This document shows positions 25,703 through 34,160 of a stretch of 42,290 bases of DNA, piece after piece. This stretch comes from Acidobacteriota bacterium. GTDB lineage: Bacteria > Acidobacteriota > Thermoanaerobaculia > Multivoradales > JBCCEF01. Numbering within the stretch: position 1 is the first letter of the stretch; the number at the start of each line of letters is the position of its first letter. Position numbers and translations under genes: made by a program. The stretch lies in the NCBI GenBank assembly GCA_039028635.1, contig JBCCHV010000059.1, forward strand, positions 1-42,290, given 5' to 3'. The notes beneath the pieces are model-generated. The model saw only the letters and a program-made list of their open reading frames with translations. It did not search any database and was not told the origin of the DNA.

Positions 25703-26365
25703 CTAAGACCAGGTCGAAGAAGAAGACGAAGGGTGCGTCCAGACCTCCTGCGGATCAGGAGGCGGCGGGGGTGGCTGCCGCAGCCGGCGGCGCGCCTGCA
25801 GGAACCAACCGAGTGCAAAACCCGCGAACAGGCCGCCGAGGTGGGCCGCATTGTCGATCACCGGCACCGTCAAACCGAGAAAGACATTGATCGCGGCCCA
25901 AAAACTGAGCGAGCGCAGAATCGACTTCGCCTCCGGCCGCAAGCGATCCCGCCGCCGCACCAGAAACGCGATCAGCGCCCCGAGCAAGCCGAAAATCGCC
26001 CCCGACGCCCCGACACTCGGCCGCGGAATCTCCGCCCCGAAGAGATTCCAGGCGACACTGGCGATCGACCCCGCCACGCCGGTCACCACGTAGACCACCA
26101 ACAGGCGTCCCTTGCCCATCCACAGCTCCACCAGGGTACCGAGCTGATAGAGCGCCCAGCCGTTCACCGCCAGGTGGAAAAGCCCACCGTGCAGGAACAT
26201 GCTGCTGACCAGCCGCCAGAGCTGGCCTTCCGCGACCAGCGGGCCGAAATTCGCCCCCAGATCGCGCAGCAGCCCACCCTGGCCGAGGAAGGCGAAAATC
26301 AGCTCCAAGGCAAACACCGCCACGATGGACATCACCAGAAGGGTGGTCAGAGGAGCTCGCAACAT
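25703..26365 (-). CDS. Rhomboid-family intramembrane serine protease
   Basis: 220 aa with six predicted membrane segments. The catalytic Ser121 in GASGAIFG and His175 in DNAAHLGGLFAG form the rhomboid dyad; Asn68 in HLAVNGW fits the oxyanion position, and WR follows the first periplasmic loop as usual. A Pro-rich, Ser-rich cytoplasmic tail ends the protein. It cleaves membrane-spanning substrates. It is the last gene of a three-gene minus-strand operon, 10 bp after the unknown secreted protein, which is a candidate partner only by position. Confidence 0.93.
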   Translation of the reverse strand: MLRAPLTTLLVMSIVAVFALELIFAFLGQGGLLRDLGANFGPLVAEGQLWRLVSSMFLHGGLFHLAVNGWALYQLGTLVELWMGKGRLLVVYVVTGVAGSIASVAWNLFGAEIPRPSVGASGAIFGLLGALIAFLVRRRDRLRPEAKSILRSLSFWAAINVFLGLTVPVIDNAAHLGGLFAGFALGWFLQARRRLRQPPPPPPDPQEVWTHPSSSSSTWS

Positions 26366-26375
26366 GGCAGGGATC

Positions 26376-27029
26376 TCAGCCGTCGTGGGCGGTCAAATAG
26401 GCGTCGATCTGGCGCCGGTCGGCGGCGGTGAGAAAACCGTCCTGCAGGTGAAAGGTCTCGCCCACTGCGGGCAAGGGCAGGTCGGCACGGGTGAGGGAGC
26501 GCTCCACCACCCGACAGTCGACCGGAAAGATCGGCAAAGCGGCCATGCCGCGACAGAGGGACAGCAACCCTTGGGCGGCATTGCTCTCGAAGCGCACCTC
26601 GGCGGTCGCCGGGATCTCCACCGGCGTCACGTCGTAGCCGCCCTCGCCGCGCTCCAGCCGCACCCGGGCGGCGATCTCCAGGGTCTGCTCGGGAATCCGC
26701 ACCTCGTCCTCGAAGGGCGTCGCGGTGCCGGCCGCATCGAGCTCCGCCACCAGCCAGCCGTGACCGCGAAAGGTCACCGTCAGGCCGACCCGATGGGTGC
26801 CGTCGCCCACCGGCTCGAGGCGCAGCACGTTGTCGTCGAGATGGAGCTCGTTGCGCGGCGAGGTCAAGCGCAGTTTCAGGGAGCCTTGAACCGGCGGCTC
26901 GACGGTCACCCCCGGCTGGCTGTAGACCCCCTTGACGCCCTCCAGGGTCATGCTGACGGACTCGGCCGTCAGGCCCCCGGCGAAGGCCGCGCTCGCCACC
27001 GCCAGCGCTGCCAGCGTCGCCCGCCTCAA
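26376..27029 (-). CDS. Hypothetical secreted protein in the VWFA-rhomboid operon
   Basis: 217 aa of unrecognised family. The N-terminal signal peptide (about 1-22, AFAGGLTAES) predicts export. The rest is beta-rich with alternating polar/hydrophobic strands (GSLKLRLTSPRNELHLDDNVLRLEPV, HRVGLTVTFRGHGWLVAEL, QTLEIAARVRLERGEGGYDVTPVEI). Two Cys near 160-171 could form a disulfide. No catalytic motif is seen. Its ATG overlaps the VWFA stop by 4 bp (ATGA) and its stop lies 10 bp from the rhomboid start, so the three are translated together. A role with the VWFA protein in the periplasm is inferred from coupling. Confidence 0.8.
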   Translation of the reverse strand: MRRATLAALAVASAAFAGGLTAESVSMTLEGVKGVYSQPGVTVEPPVQGSLKLRLTSPRNELHLDDNVLRLEPVGDGTHRVGLTVTFRGHGWLVAELDAAGTATPFEDEVRIPEQTLEIAARVRLERGEGGYDVTPVEIPATAEVRFESNAAQGLLSLCRGMAALPIFPVDCRVVERSLTRADLPLPAVGETFHLQDGFLTAADRRQIDAYLTAHDG

Positions 27030-29569
27030 GGAGAGTAGCCCCGCATGGTTCGGGCCTTCAGGCCCCGCCGCTTCATTTTCAGCTCCACTTCGCGAAACTC
27101 CCCTTCTTCCACCGTCGTGTTATCCGACGCGTACGCTACCAGGTAGCGACTGCGCAGCTCTTCCTCGATCTCACCGTAGACCTCGTCGAGCTCTTCGGCA
27201 TTGCGCACGAAGAACGACCGGCCGCCGGTTTCCTCCGCCAGCTTGCCGAGCTTCTGGCGGATGTTGACGTTGAGGGCACCGACCTGCAAACCGATGGTGT
27301 AGATCGCGACCCCACTGCGACGAGCGTACTCGGCCGCCGGCGGGAACGCGATCGAGCTCGCGGTGTCGTCGCCGTCGGAGAGAAGAACCAGAGCCTTCTG
27401 GCCACGAATTCCCCGAAAGTAGTAAAGGCTGCTGACGATGGCGTCGTGCAGGGCGGTGGCACCGAAGGCGGTGAGCTCGTCGAGGCCGAGGGTACAGGCC
27501 GCGGCGTCGTCCGTCGGCGGCATCAGCAGCGCCGGGCGATCCGAGAAGCCGACCACGAAACAGCGATCACCAGGCTTCAGGACACGATCGATGAACTCCT
27601 TGCCGGCCTGCTGTGCCTGGCCGATGGAGGGCACCATCGAGCCCGAGGTGTCGATCACCACGCCCACCGACAGCGGTAGGTTGGCCACCTGCTCGAACTT
27701 GCTGATCTCCTGCCGGCGACCGTCTTCGAAAACCTCGAAGTCGTCTTGCTGTAGGCCGCTCACCGGCCGCCCCGAGCGGTCGAGGACGGCGGCGTAGAGC
27801 TCGACCAGATTGACCTCCACCTCTTCGACGAAGTCCGGGGCATTGACGAACCGCACCGCCTCGGCCGAGCGACCGTCGTCGAGGGTCGCCGTCGCCGAGA
27901 TGTAGGTCAGCGTTCCTTCCGACGGCGGCGGCACGAAGACCTGGGCGATCCAGGGTGGGCTGCTGAGGGTGGCGATCAACTCATCGCCAAGGCGAATCTC
28001 CACCGACTCCACCCGCCGCGCTTCGGGCACCACCACCTCGGCCCGCACCTCCACCGGACCGGATCCCACGAAACCGCGCTTGGGGCTCACCAGCCGGACC
28101 GCGAAGGCACCGCGAATCTGATTGACCAGCACCTCGTCGAAGGCCACCAATTCGCCCTCGGCGTCGTAGCCCTCGGCGCGCACCACCTGCTCTTTGGGCA
28201 CCTCCGACAGGCGAATCTCGACTCCGAAGGGCGGCCGGCTGCGGGTCAGTTGAGCCTCCCCGTCGACGAAGAAGGTGACCTTGCGAATGCGCTCACCGGT
28301 GACCAGCGCCTCGGTGCGCCACAGCCCCACCATCACCTCCTGCTCCGGAGGCGTCAGCAGCAGGCTGTCCTTGCCCCCCAGCACCTTGCCGGCGGGCAGC
28401 AGTTGGATAGCGCCATCGAGCTCCGGCTCGTCGACCTTCTCGGGCGCCTTGGGCACCCGGAATCCGGCCGACAGATCGGCTTCCCGCAAGCTCACCTCGT
28501 CCTGGATTCGCAGTCTCAGCAGATAAGTGCGATCGGCTCGCAGAGCGCGCTCGAGCACCAGGATGACCGGCACGTCGGCGCTCGGCTCGGTCTGCCGGAA
28601 GCGAAAGCGGAAGGTGTCGAAGGGCTCGCCATCGCGTTCGATCACGCCCTGCACCACCAGGCGAAGCTCCGGCACCTCGCCGTCCGTCGCCACTTCGATG
28701 CCGGAGGACACCGGCAGGGTCACCCGCGCCCGGGCCAGCAGGCGCTGGCCGGCACGCTTCGGGAAGGACATCGTCAAGCCCTCCGTCCCGAGGCGGTCCG
28801 GCAGCTCCGGCAGCACCGTCGCGGCGGCCGCCGCCGACCAACCGGCGAGGTCCGTCGGCGGCTCGAGGAAGCGGGTGAACTCGGCGGCCAGGGGACGATC
28901 CTCCTGATAGTCGAGGAGCGCCTTGATGCCGGTGATGCGATCGATGCGCTTGCCGGGCTTGCAGGCTCTGAGGTCGAGGCGCAGGCGGTTGACGTTGGCC
29001 CCGTAGTCGTAGAGCTCCTGGAGGAAGTTTTCCATATCCGGCTGGTAGAGGGCGCGCTTCGAATCGAGCGGCAACCACATCTTGTAGGCCGCGTCGGGCT
29101 TCGGTTGGTAGACGATCACGCTCCCGGGGAGGGCGCCAGGCCAACCGGGACGGCCTTCCCAGGTCCAGATCTCGATCGGCCGAAAGGCGACCCCGCACTC
29201 CACCACCTCGCGCTGCAGCGGCGGACCGTTGAGGAACAGCAGCTCGGAGCGGATGTCACGGGGCGACAGAAACTCCGCGCGCACCAACTGACGACGTCGC
29301 TCGATGCCCTCGGCGAGCTCGTTCAAGGAGGTCGACGGATCGGGATCGCGGGACAGGAAGGTCAGCATTTCCTGCTCGCGCGCCTCGGGATCCATCGTCA
29401 CCAGCCGCTCGCGCTTCTCGGCGCCGAGCAGCAGAGCGGGCCCGCCGAGGAAGAACTCGCGCTGGGAGTCGCTCCACAGCTCGGCCTCGGAAGCGGTCGT
29501 CGGAGCTGAACCGGCGAAAAGGGAAACCGCGATCAACAACAGGGGCAACAGAATCTTCGGTCGCTTCAT
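27026..29569 (-). CDS. Secreted VWFA protein of the acidobacterial type with GWxTD-like N-domain
   Basis: 847 aa from the ATG at 29569 (MKRPKILLPLLLIAVSLFAG; GAGG 6 nt upstream); an in-frame GTG four codons earlier is possible. A Sec signal is followed by a region resembling the GWxTD domain (FLSRDPDPSTSLNELAE, FLNGPP) but lacking the GWxTD core. Beta-sandwich segments lie in the middle. The C-terminal ~280 residues match the VWFA-related acidobacterial domain (VNLVELYAAVLDRSGRPV, DDFEVFEDG). The MIDAS site is complete: DTSGS near 640, Thr near 705 in FGATALHDA, and LSDGDD near 732. It probably mediates metal-dependent protein contacts outside the inner membrane. First gene of the operon with the unknown protein and the rhomboid. 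Confidence 0.9.
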   Translation of the reverse strand: MKRPKILLPLLLIAVSLFAGSAPTTASEAELWSDSQREFFLGGPALLLGAEKRERLVTMDPEAREQEMLTFLSRDPDPSTSLNELAEGIERRRQLVRAEFLSPRDIRSELLFLNGPPLQREVVECGVAFRPIEIWTWEGRPGWPGALPGSVIVYQPKPDAAYKMWLPLDSKRALYQPDMENFLQELYDYGANVNRLRLDLRACKPGKRIDRITGIKALLDYQEDRPLAAEFTRFLEPPTDLAGWSAAAAATVLPELPDRLGTEGLTMSFPKRAGQRLLARARVTLPVSSGIEVATDGEVPELRLVVQGVIERDGEPFDTFRFRFRQTEPSADVPVILVLERALRADRTYLLRLRIQDEVSLREADLSAGFRVPKAPEKVDEPELDGAIQLLPAGKVLGGKDSLLLTPPEQEVMVGLWRTEALVTGERIRKVTFFVDGEAQLTRSRPPFGVEIRLSEVPKEQVVRAEGYDAEGELVAFDEVLVNQIRGAFAVRLVSPKRGFVGSGPVEVRAEVVVPEARRVESVEIRLGDELIATLSSPPWIAQVFVPPPSEGTLTYISATATLDDGRSAEAVRFVNAPDFVEEVEVNLVELYAAVLDRSGRPVSGLQQDDFEVFEDGRRQEISKFEQVANLPLSVGVVIDTSGSMVPSIGQAQQAGKEFIDRVLKPGDRCFVVGFSDRPALLMPPTDDAAACTLGLDELTAFGATALHDAIVSSLYYFRGIRGQKALVLLSDGDDTASSIAFPPAAEYARRSGVAIYTIGLQVGALNVNIRQKLGKLAEETGGRSFFVRNAEELDEVYGEIEEELRSRYLVAYASDNTTVEEGEFREVELKMKRRGLKARTMRGYSP

Positions 29570-29646
29570 GGAGCACCTCACCGGGAGAAAACCGAATGCA
29601 GGGTCGAACCCGACGGCGGAGGGAGAGGGCCCTCGCCGAACTCCTG

Positions 29647-29675
29647 TCCACCGAGCTCGGGCTGCCCTCGGTGGA
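29647..29675. promoter_or_regulatory. Palindrome in the VWFA/YhaM divergent promoter region
   Basis: A perfect 9-bp inverted repeat TCCACCGAG/CTCGGTGGA (29647-29655/29667-29675) with an 11-nt centre lies midway in the 236-bp divergent region. It is a candidate operator or a leader hairpin. No clear -35/-10 pair was found for either gene. Confidence 0.4.
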
Positions 29676-29805
29676 TAGGTACGGCGCCACCGCCGGGCTG
29701 GGTTGTCGAGGTTAACAGGCTCGCCGGAGCCACCGAATGGAGGAGCGACGAGGAGACGGTTCCGGGCGAGCGTCCCCTGCAGTACACTCCCCGCCGGGAG
29801 GTGAC

Positions 29806-30894
29806 ATGGCGCAATTTCGACGCAACGAGGCGATCCGCGACTGGGAGTCCGGAGACGGGGTTCAGGGCTTTGCCCTGGTGACCAAGAAGGAGGTTCGCCA
29901 GGACCGCAACAACCGCACCTTCGTCGACCTCGAGATCGCTGATGAAACGGGCACCATGGCGGGCAAGATCTGGAGCGACAGCCCGGCCCTCGAAGGCGAC
30001 TTCGATGCCCATGATTTCGTCGCCTTCCGCGGCCTGGTCAAGCTCTACCGCGACCAGCTCCAGCTCACCATCGACGAGTGCCGGCGGGCCACCGAGGAGG
30101 ATCGCCGCTACGGCTTCGACGAGAGCAAGCTGGTGCCTTCGACGCACGAAGACATCGACCAGCTCTATCAAACCTTGGAGACCCTCCTCGGCAGTCTCGA
30201 AAGGCCGATCCTGGCGCGCTTGGCGAGCGAGACCCTCGCGGTCTACGGTGAGCGACTGCGAGTCCACCCGGCAGCCAAGGTCATGCACCACGCCTACCGC
30301 GGAGGCCTGCTCGAGCACGTCGTGTCGATGGCCGAGCTGGCCGACCAGGTGAGCGCCCACTACGGCGACCTCGATCGCGACCTGCTGCTCCTCGGAGTGT
30401 TGTTCCACGATCTCGGCAAGCTCGACGAGCTCGGCGCCATGCCGGCCAACGACTACACCCTGGAAGGGCGCCTGATCGGTCACGTCGTCATCGGCCGCGA
30501 CATGGTGCGCGAGCGCTGCGCCGCCATCGCCGACTTCCCGGCCGACCTGCAGATCCAGCTCGAGCACCTGGTGCTGGCTCACCAGGGCCGCAAGGAGTAC
30601 TCGTCGCCGGTCGAGCCAACCACGCCGGAAGCTCTGGTCCTGCACTTCATCGACGACCTCGACTCGAAGCTCAATCAGTTCATTCGCCACCGCGCCGAGG
30701 GCACCGGCATGGTGTGGCATCGCGGCCTGGGACGTCACGTCTACCTTCCGGAGGTCGACGCCAAGGGGACCGCCGAAGGGGAGCCGCCGAAGACCGCCGA
30801 AGAAGCCCCCGTGGAGCCGCCGCAGGAATCCACCGAGGCCGCGCCGACCCCTCAGCCGGCGAGCCTGTTCGACGAGCCCGCGGGCGACGACTGA
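29806..30894 (+). CDS. YhaM-type 3'-5' exoribonuclease (OB + HD domains)
   Basis: 362 aa from ATG at 29806 with GGGAGGTGAC just upstream; the frame is open further 5' without an RBS. An N-terminal OB-fold nucleic-acid domain lies at about 15-95 (FALVTKKEVRQDRNNRTFVDLEIAD, GTMAGKIW). It is followed by an HD phosphohydrolase domain: HHAYRGGLLEHV with His171, FHDLGK with His201/Asp202, and IDDLDSKLNQF. This pairing is that of YhaM/CBF1-type exoribonucleases. A Pro/Glu-rich tail of ~50 residues follows. The last 43 bp overlap the 3' end of the convergent membrane-protein gene. Substrate is unproven. Confidence 0.9.
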   Translation: MAQFRRNEAIRDWESGDGVQGFALVTKKEVRQDRNNRTFVDLEIADETGTMAGKIWSDSPALEGDFDAHDFVAFRGLVKLYRDQLQLTIDECRRATEEDRRYGFDESKLVPSTHEDIDQLYQTLETLLGSLERPILARLASETLAVYGERLRVHPAAKVMHHAYRGGLLEHVVSMAELADQVSAHYGDLDRDLLLLGVLFHDLGKLDELGAMPANDYTLEGRLIGHVVIGRDMVRERCAAIADFPADLQIQLEHLVLAHQGRKEYSSPVEPTTPEALVLHFIDDLDSKLNQFIRHRAEGTGMVWHRGLGRHVYLPEVDAKGTAEGEPPKTAEEAPVEPPQESTEAAPTPQPASLFDEPAGDD

Positions 30895-31358
30895 AGACTT
30901 TCGAGGACCGCCGCGAGGCGCTCCCCGCCGTGGCCCGGCGCAACCTCGAAACGCCACCGGGAGGACCCTCCCGCCGACACCTCGAAGCGCCACCCACCGC
31001 TCTCCGCCACCTGGCCGGTCACCCGCTCGCCCGACCGCCAGGTGACCGATCGCCGACCGCCGGCGTCCCACGCGAGCAGCCGCCGATCGGTCACCAGCAC
31101 CGCGCTGGTGCCGCTCAGCTCGCGGCTGCGATCGTAAAAGGCTCGCACCGTTTCACCCTTCTCGAGGAGCCCCTCGACCTCCACCAGCTCGAAAACATAG
31201 GCCGGCACCTCGGCACCGATTCGCACCCCCGGTGAAGGCACCTCGAGGAGCCAGACCAACCACAGCGAGGCTCCCAGAGCCAACAACAACGCGCCGCCGA
31301 TGCAGCCGAGAACGAACGGACGGCGGCGCGGCGTTTCGGTGGGCGAGAAGCGGCTCAT
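30852..31358 (-). CDS. Single-pass membrane protein with PH-like domain
   Basis: 168 aa. A basic N-terminus, one membrane segment (about 15-37), then an extracytoplasmic or cytoplasmic ~110-residue domain. TSAVLVTDRRLLAWD followed by short strands (RRSVTWRSGERVTG, GWRFEVSAGG) resembles bacterial PH-like domains. No enzymatic motif is seen. GAGGAG sits 9 nt before the ATG, which supports it as a real gene despite the 43-bp convergent overlap with the YhaM-type gene. Function unknown. Confidence 0.7.
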   Translation of the reverse strand: MSRFSPTETPRRRPFVLGCIGGALLLALGASLWLVWLLEVPSPGVRIGAEVPAYVFELVEVEGLLEKGETVRAFYDRSRELSGTSAVLVTDRRLLAWDAGGRRSVTWRSGERVTGQVAESGGWRFEVSAGGSSRWRFEVAPGHGGERLAAVLESLQSSPAGSSNRLAG

Positions 31359-31443
31359 TCGGTTGGTCTCCTCGAGATCTGGCGCTGCCTTGCGGGCACC
31401 CCCTCGGCAGCCGGCGCGGGCGTGGCGGGCGGGCGCCTGAAAA

Positions 31444-31461
31444 GCTCCTCGGAAGGAGCTC
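31444..31461 (-). terminator. Hairpin with T-tail on the minus strand
   Basis: A perfect 7-bp stem AGCTCCT/AGGAGCT with a 4-nt loop is followed by TTTT on the minus strand (31444-31441). It lies upstream of the minus-strand membrane-protein gene, so it could stop stray antisense transcription from the oxidase side or be a leader attenuator. Confidence 0.4.
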
Positions 31462-31624
31462 CGGCGGGGGCGAGATTCGGTCCCGCAAAGCTCTGATCCC
31501 GTCCCTTATACTAAGCTTCGGTCCGCCAGAAAAACGAGCTTTCTCAGACCACTTCGAGGAAGACCCAGCCGACCCGTCCCAAGACCGCAACGGCGCCTTC
31601 TCGCCGCACCCGCAAGGAGAATCC

Positions 31625-32326
31625 ATGGGCCGTCGATTCAGCCTCGTTCTCACGATTTTCGCCCTTCTCTCGGTGTCCCTGTCCGCCGACGGCGGCTCGG
31701 TGAGCGGCAAGATCGTCTTCGATGACAAGATTCCCCGGCTGCGCCCACTGCGCATCGAGTCCGATCCTGCCTGCGCCGCGAAACACGACGGGCGGGTCTA
31801 TCCGGACTTCTTGATCCTGGGGGAGGACAATGCCCTCGCCAACGTCCTGATCCAGGTCCGAAATCCTCCGCCGGGCAACTACCAAGCCCCGGAAGAAGCG
31901 ATCGTCATCGATCAGGTGGGCTGCGTCTACACACCCAGGGTGGTCGCCGTGATGACCGGTCAAGAGCTCCTCTTCCGCAACTCCGACGGCATTCTCCACA
32001 ACGTCCACGGGCTTCCCAAGGCGAACCGCGAGTTCAACATCGGCATGCCGCCCACGGTGGCCGAGTCCTCCCAGAGGCTGGTCGAGCCGGAGCCGGCCTT
32101 CCCGGTGCGCTGCGACGTTCATCCCTGGATGGAGGCCTACGTCGCCGTGCTCAGCCACCCCTTCTTCTCGATCTCCGGAGAAGACGGACGTTACGAGATC
32201 GATGATCTGCCACCCGGCACCTACGAGCTCGCCGCCTGGCACGAGAAGCTCGGCATCCACACCACCACGGTGACCGTCGAGGAAGGCGAAGCGACCGCGG
32301 ACTTCACTTTGCGCGTGCCGAAATAG
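31625..32326 (+). CDS. Cupredoxin-like secreted copper protein heading the oxidase operon
   Basis: 233 aa, ATG at 31625 with AAGGAG 5 nt upstream. A signal peptide (cleavage near residue 20) is followed by a plastocyanin-like fold with type-1 copper ligands His125 (HNVHG), Cys163, His166 and Met169 (CDVHPWM). A short carboxypeptidase-regulatory-like sandwich follows from about 183 (SISGEDGRYEIDDLPPGTYELAAWHEK). It lies 59 bp upstream of the proposed coxA start. I infer a periplasmic electron carrier or copper donor for the oxidase. A TATACT at 31507-31512 may be the -10 of its promoter, with no good -35. Confidence 0.88.
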   Translation: MGRRFSLVLTIFALLSVSLSADGGSVSGKIVFDDKIPRLRPLRIESDPACAAKHDGRVYPDFLILGEDNALANVLIQVRNPPPGNYQAPEEAIVIDQVGCVYTPRVVAVMTGQELLFRNSDGILHNVHGLPKANREFNIGMPPTVAESSQRLVEPEPAFPVRCDVHPWMEAYVAVLSHPFFSISGEDGRYEIDDLPPGTYELAAWHEKLGIHTTTVTVEEGEATADFTLRVPK

Positions 32327-32385
32327 GCCATCCCTGCGACGATCCGGGCCGCTCGCAGAGAGACGCGTCGGCCTCTGGAGAAAGG

Positions 32386-34137
32386 CTGATCATCGACACT
32401 CCATCCGGGACCTGGCGGCGAGCCCTCTTCTCCATCGACCACAAGATGGTCGCCATCCGCTACGTCCTGGCGGCCTCGGCTTTCCTGCTGCTGGGCTTCG
32501 GCCTGATGCTGATCATGCGCTGGCAGCTCGCCAATCCCGGCGCACCGCTGCCCTGGCTCGCTGCCCTGTTCGGCGAATCCAAGATGCCCGGCGGCATCGT
32601 GCTGCCCGAGTTCTACAACCAGCTCGGGGCCATGCACGGCACCATCATGGTTTTCCTCGGCGTCGTGCCGCTGGCCGTCGGCGGCTTCGGCAACTACCTG
32701 GTTCCGCTCCAGATCGGCGCTCCAAACGTCGCCTTTCCGCGCCTCAACGGCGTCGCCTTCTACCTCTATCTGCTCGCCGGCTCGGTGATGGTGGGCTCCT
32801 TCTTCCTGCCTGGCGGAGCCCCCCAATCGGGCTGGACCTCCTACCCGCCCCTCGCCAACATCGCCCCCCTCGGCCAGACCTTCTGGCTCGTCGGCATCGT
32901 GCTCCTCGCCGTCTCCTCGCTGCTCGGCGCCATCAACCTGATCACCACCGTGGTCCAGCTCCGCGCACCGGGCATGACCATGATGCGCCTGCCCTTCTTC
33001 GTCTGGGCGCAGCTGGTCACCGCCTTCCTCCTGCTGCTGGCCTTTCCCCCCCTCGAGGCGGCCGGCCTGATGCAGCTCATGGACCGGCTGGCGGACACCA
33101 GCTTCTTCATGCCCAGCGGCCTAGTGGTGAGCGGCGAAGTCCTCGACCTCAGCGGCGGCGGCAGCCCGATCCTGTGGCAGCACCTGTTCTGGTTCCTCGC
33201 CCATCCGGAGGTCTACGTCCTCATCCTGCCGGCCCTGGGAATCGTCGGCGAGATCATCGCCACCAACACGCGCCGTCCCCTGTGGGGCTACCGATCGCTG
33301 GTCTACTCGGTGATCTTCCTCGGCTTCATGTCTTTTCTGGTCTGGGCCCACCACATGTTCCTCACCGGCATGGGAACGGTCCTCAACACCTTCTTTCAAA
33401 CCACCACGATGATCATCTCGATCCCCTCCGTGATCATCCTGACGGCCCTCCTCTTTTCCCTCTGGGGCGGCTCCATCCGCTTCACCACGCCGATGCTCTT
33501 CGCCATCGCCTTCCTGCCGATGTTCGGCCTCGGCGGCCTCACCGGCCTGCCCCTCGGCCTCGCCGCCTCGAACATCCACCTGCACGACACCTACTACGTC
33601 ATTGCCCACTTCCACTACGTGGTGGCACCGGGCACTCTCTTCGCCCTCTTCGCCGGCATCTATCACTGGTACCCGAAGGTCACCGGCCGCCCGATGAGCC
33701 GGCACCTCGGCCTGATCCACTTCTGGGGCAGCCTGGTGTGCATGAACGGTGTCTTCTTGCCGATGTTCCTGCAGGGTCTGGCCGGCATGCAGCGGCGCCT
33801 CTACGACGGCGGCCAGATCTACGCCCACACCGAGAACGTCGTCGCCCTGCACGGCCTGATCGGCCTCTCGGCCGCCGGCCTCGGCCTCTTCCAGCTACCC
33901 TTCCTGATCAACCTCCTGATCAGCCTCAAGGGCCGCCCTTCGACCGCCCGCAATCCCTGGCGCGCCACCACCCTCGAATGGCAAACCGCCTCGCCCCCGC
34001 CGCCCGGCAACTTCACCGCCATTCCGCAGATCCACCGGCAGCCCTACGAGTACAGCCTGCCGGGAAGGGCCTCCGATTTCACGCCCCAATCCCAGCCGCC
34101 GGCAGCCGCCTCGCCGGGACTGGCCGACTCCCCCTGA
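32386..34137 (+). CDS. coxA: Cytochrome c oxidase subunit I, non-AUG start
   Basis: 583 aa if begun at CTG 32386 (581 or 582 from ATC 32392 or 32389). The first in-frame ATG (32446) would cut off TPSGTWRRALFSIDHK, whose LFSxDHK is conserved at the N-terminus of this subunit, and has no SD. GGAG at 32377-32380 serves the upstream codons. Ligands (numbered from the CTG): low-spin heme His84 in AMHGTIM, CuB His273 and cross-linked Tyr277 in HPEVY, CuB His322-His323 in AHHMF, heme a3/a ligands His408/His410 in IAHFHYV. The Glu of HPEVY serves the D channel. It reduces O2 to water and pumps protons in the inner membrane. Confidence 0.93.
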   Translation: MIIDTPSGTWRRALFSIDHKMVAIRYVLAASAFLLLGFGLMLIMRWQLANPGAPLPWLAALFGESKMPGGIVLPEFYNQLGAMHGTIMVFLGVVPLAVGGFGNYLVPLQIGAPNVAFPRLNGVAFYLYLLAGSVMVGSFFLPGGAPQSGWTSYPPLANIAPLGQTFWLVGIVLLAVSSLLGAINLITTVVQLRAPGMTMMRLPFFVWAQLVTAFLLLLAFPPLEAAGLMQLMDRLADTSFFMPSGLVVSGEVLDLSGGGSPILWQHLFWFLAHPEVYVLILPALGIVGEIIATNTRRPLWGYRSLVYSVIFLGFMSFLVWAHHMFLTGMGTVLNTFFQTTTMIISIPSVIILTALLFSLWGGSIRFTTPMLFAIAFLPMFGLGGLTGLPLGLAASNIHLHDTYYVIAHFHYVVAPGTLFALFAGIYHWYPKVTGRPMSRHLGLIHFWGSLVCMNGVFLPMFLQGLAGMQRRLYDGGQIYAHTENVVALHGLIGLSAAGLGLFQLPFLINLLISLKGRPSTARNPWRATTLEWQTASPPPPGNFTAIPQIHRQPYEYSLPGRASDFTPQSQPPAAASPGLADSP

Positions 34138-34149
34138 GACGCGGCCGCG

Positions 34150-34155
34150 AGGAGG
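34150..34155 (+). promoter_or_regulatory. coxC: Shine-Dalgarno in front of the AUC start of coxC
   Basis: AGGAGG at 34150-34155 ends 5 nt before ATC at 34161 (6 nt if read as AGGAG). No AUG, GUG or UUG lies within a usable distance in the subunit III frame. Confidence 0.7.
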
Positions 34156-34160
34156 CGACG

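Noticed and set aside
28250-29509. Plus-strand open frame of 419 codons inside the VWFA gene
   Set aside because: No RBS, no domain, Gln/Arg/His-rich antisense reading.
33121-33852. Minus-strand open frame within coxA
   Set aside because: Asp/Glu/Gly/His-rich antisense shadow of a membrane-protein gene.
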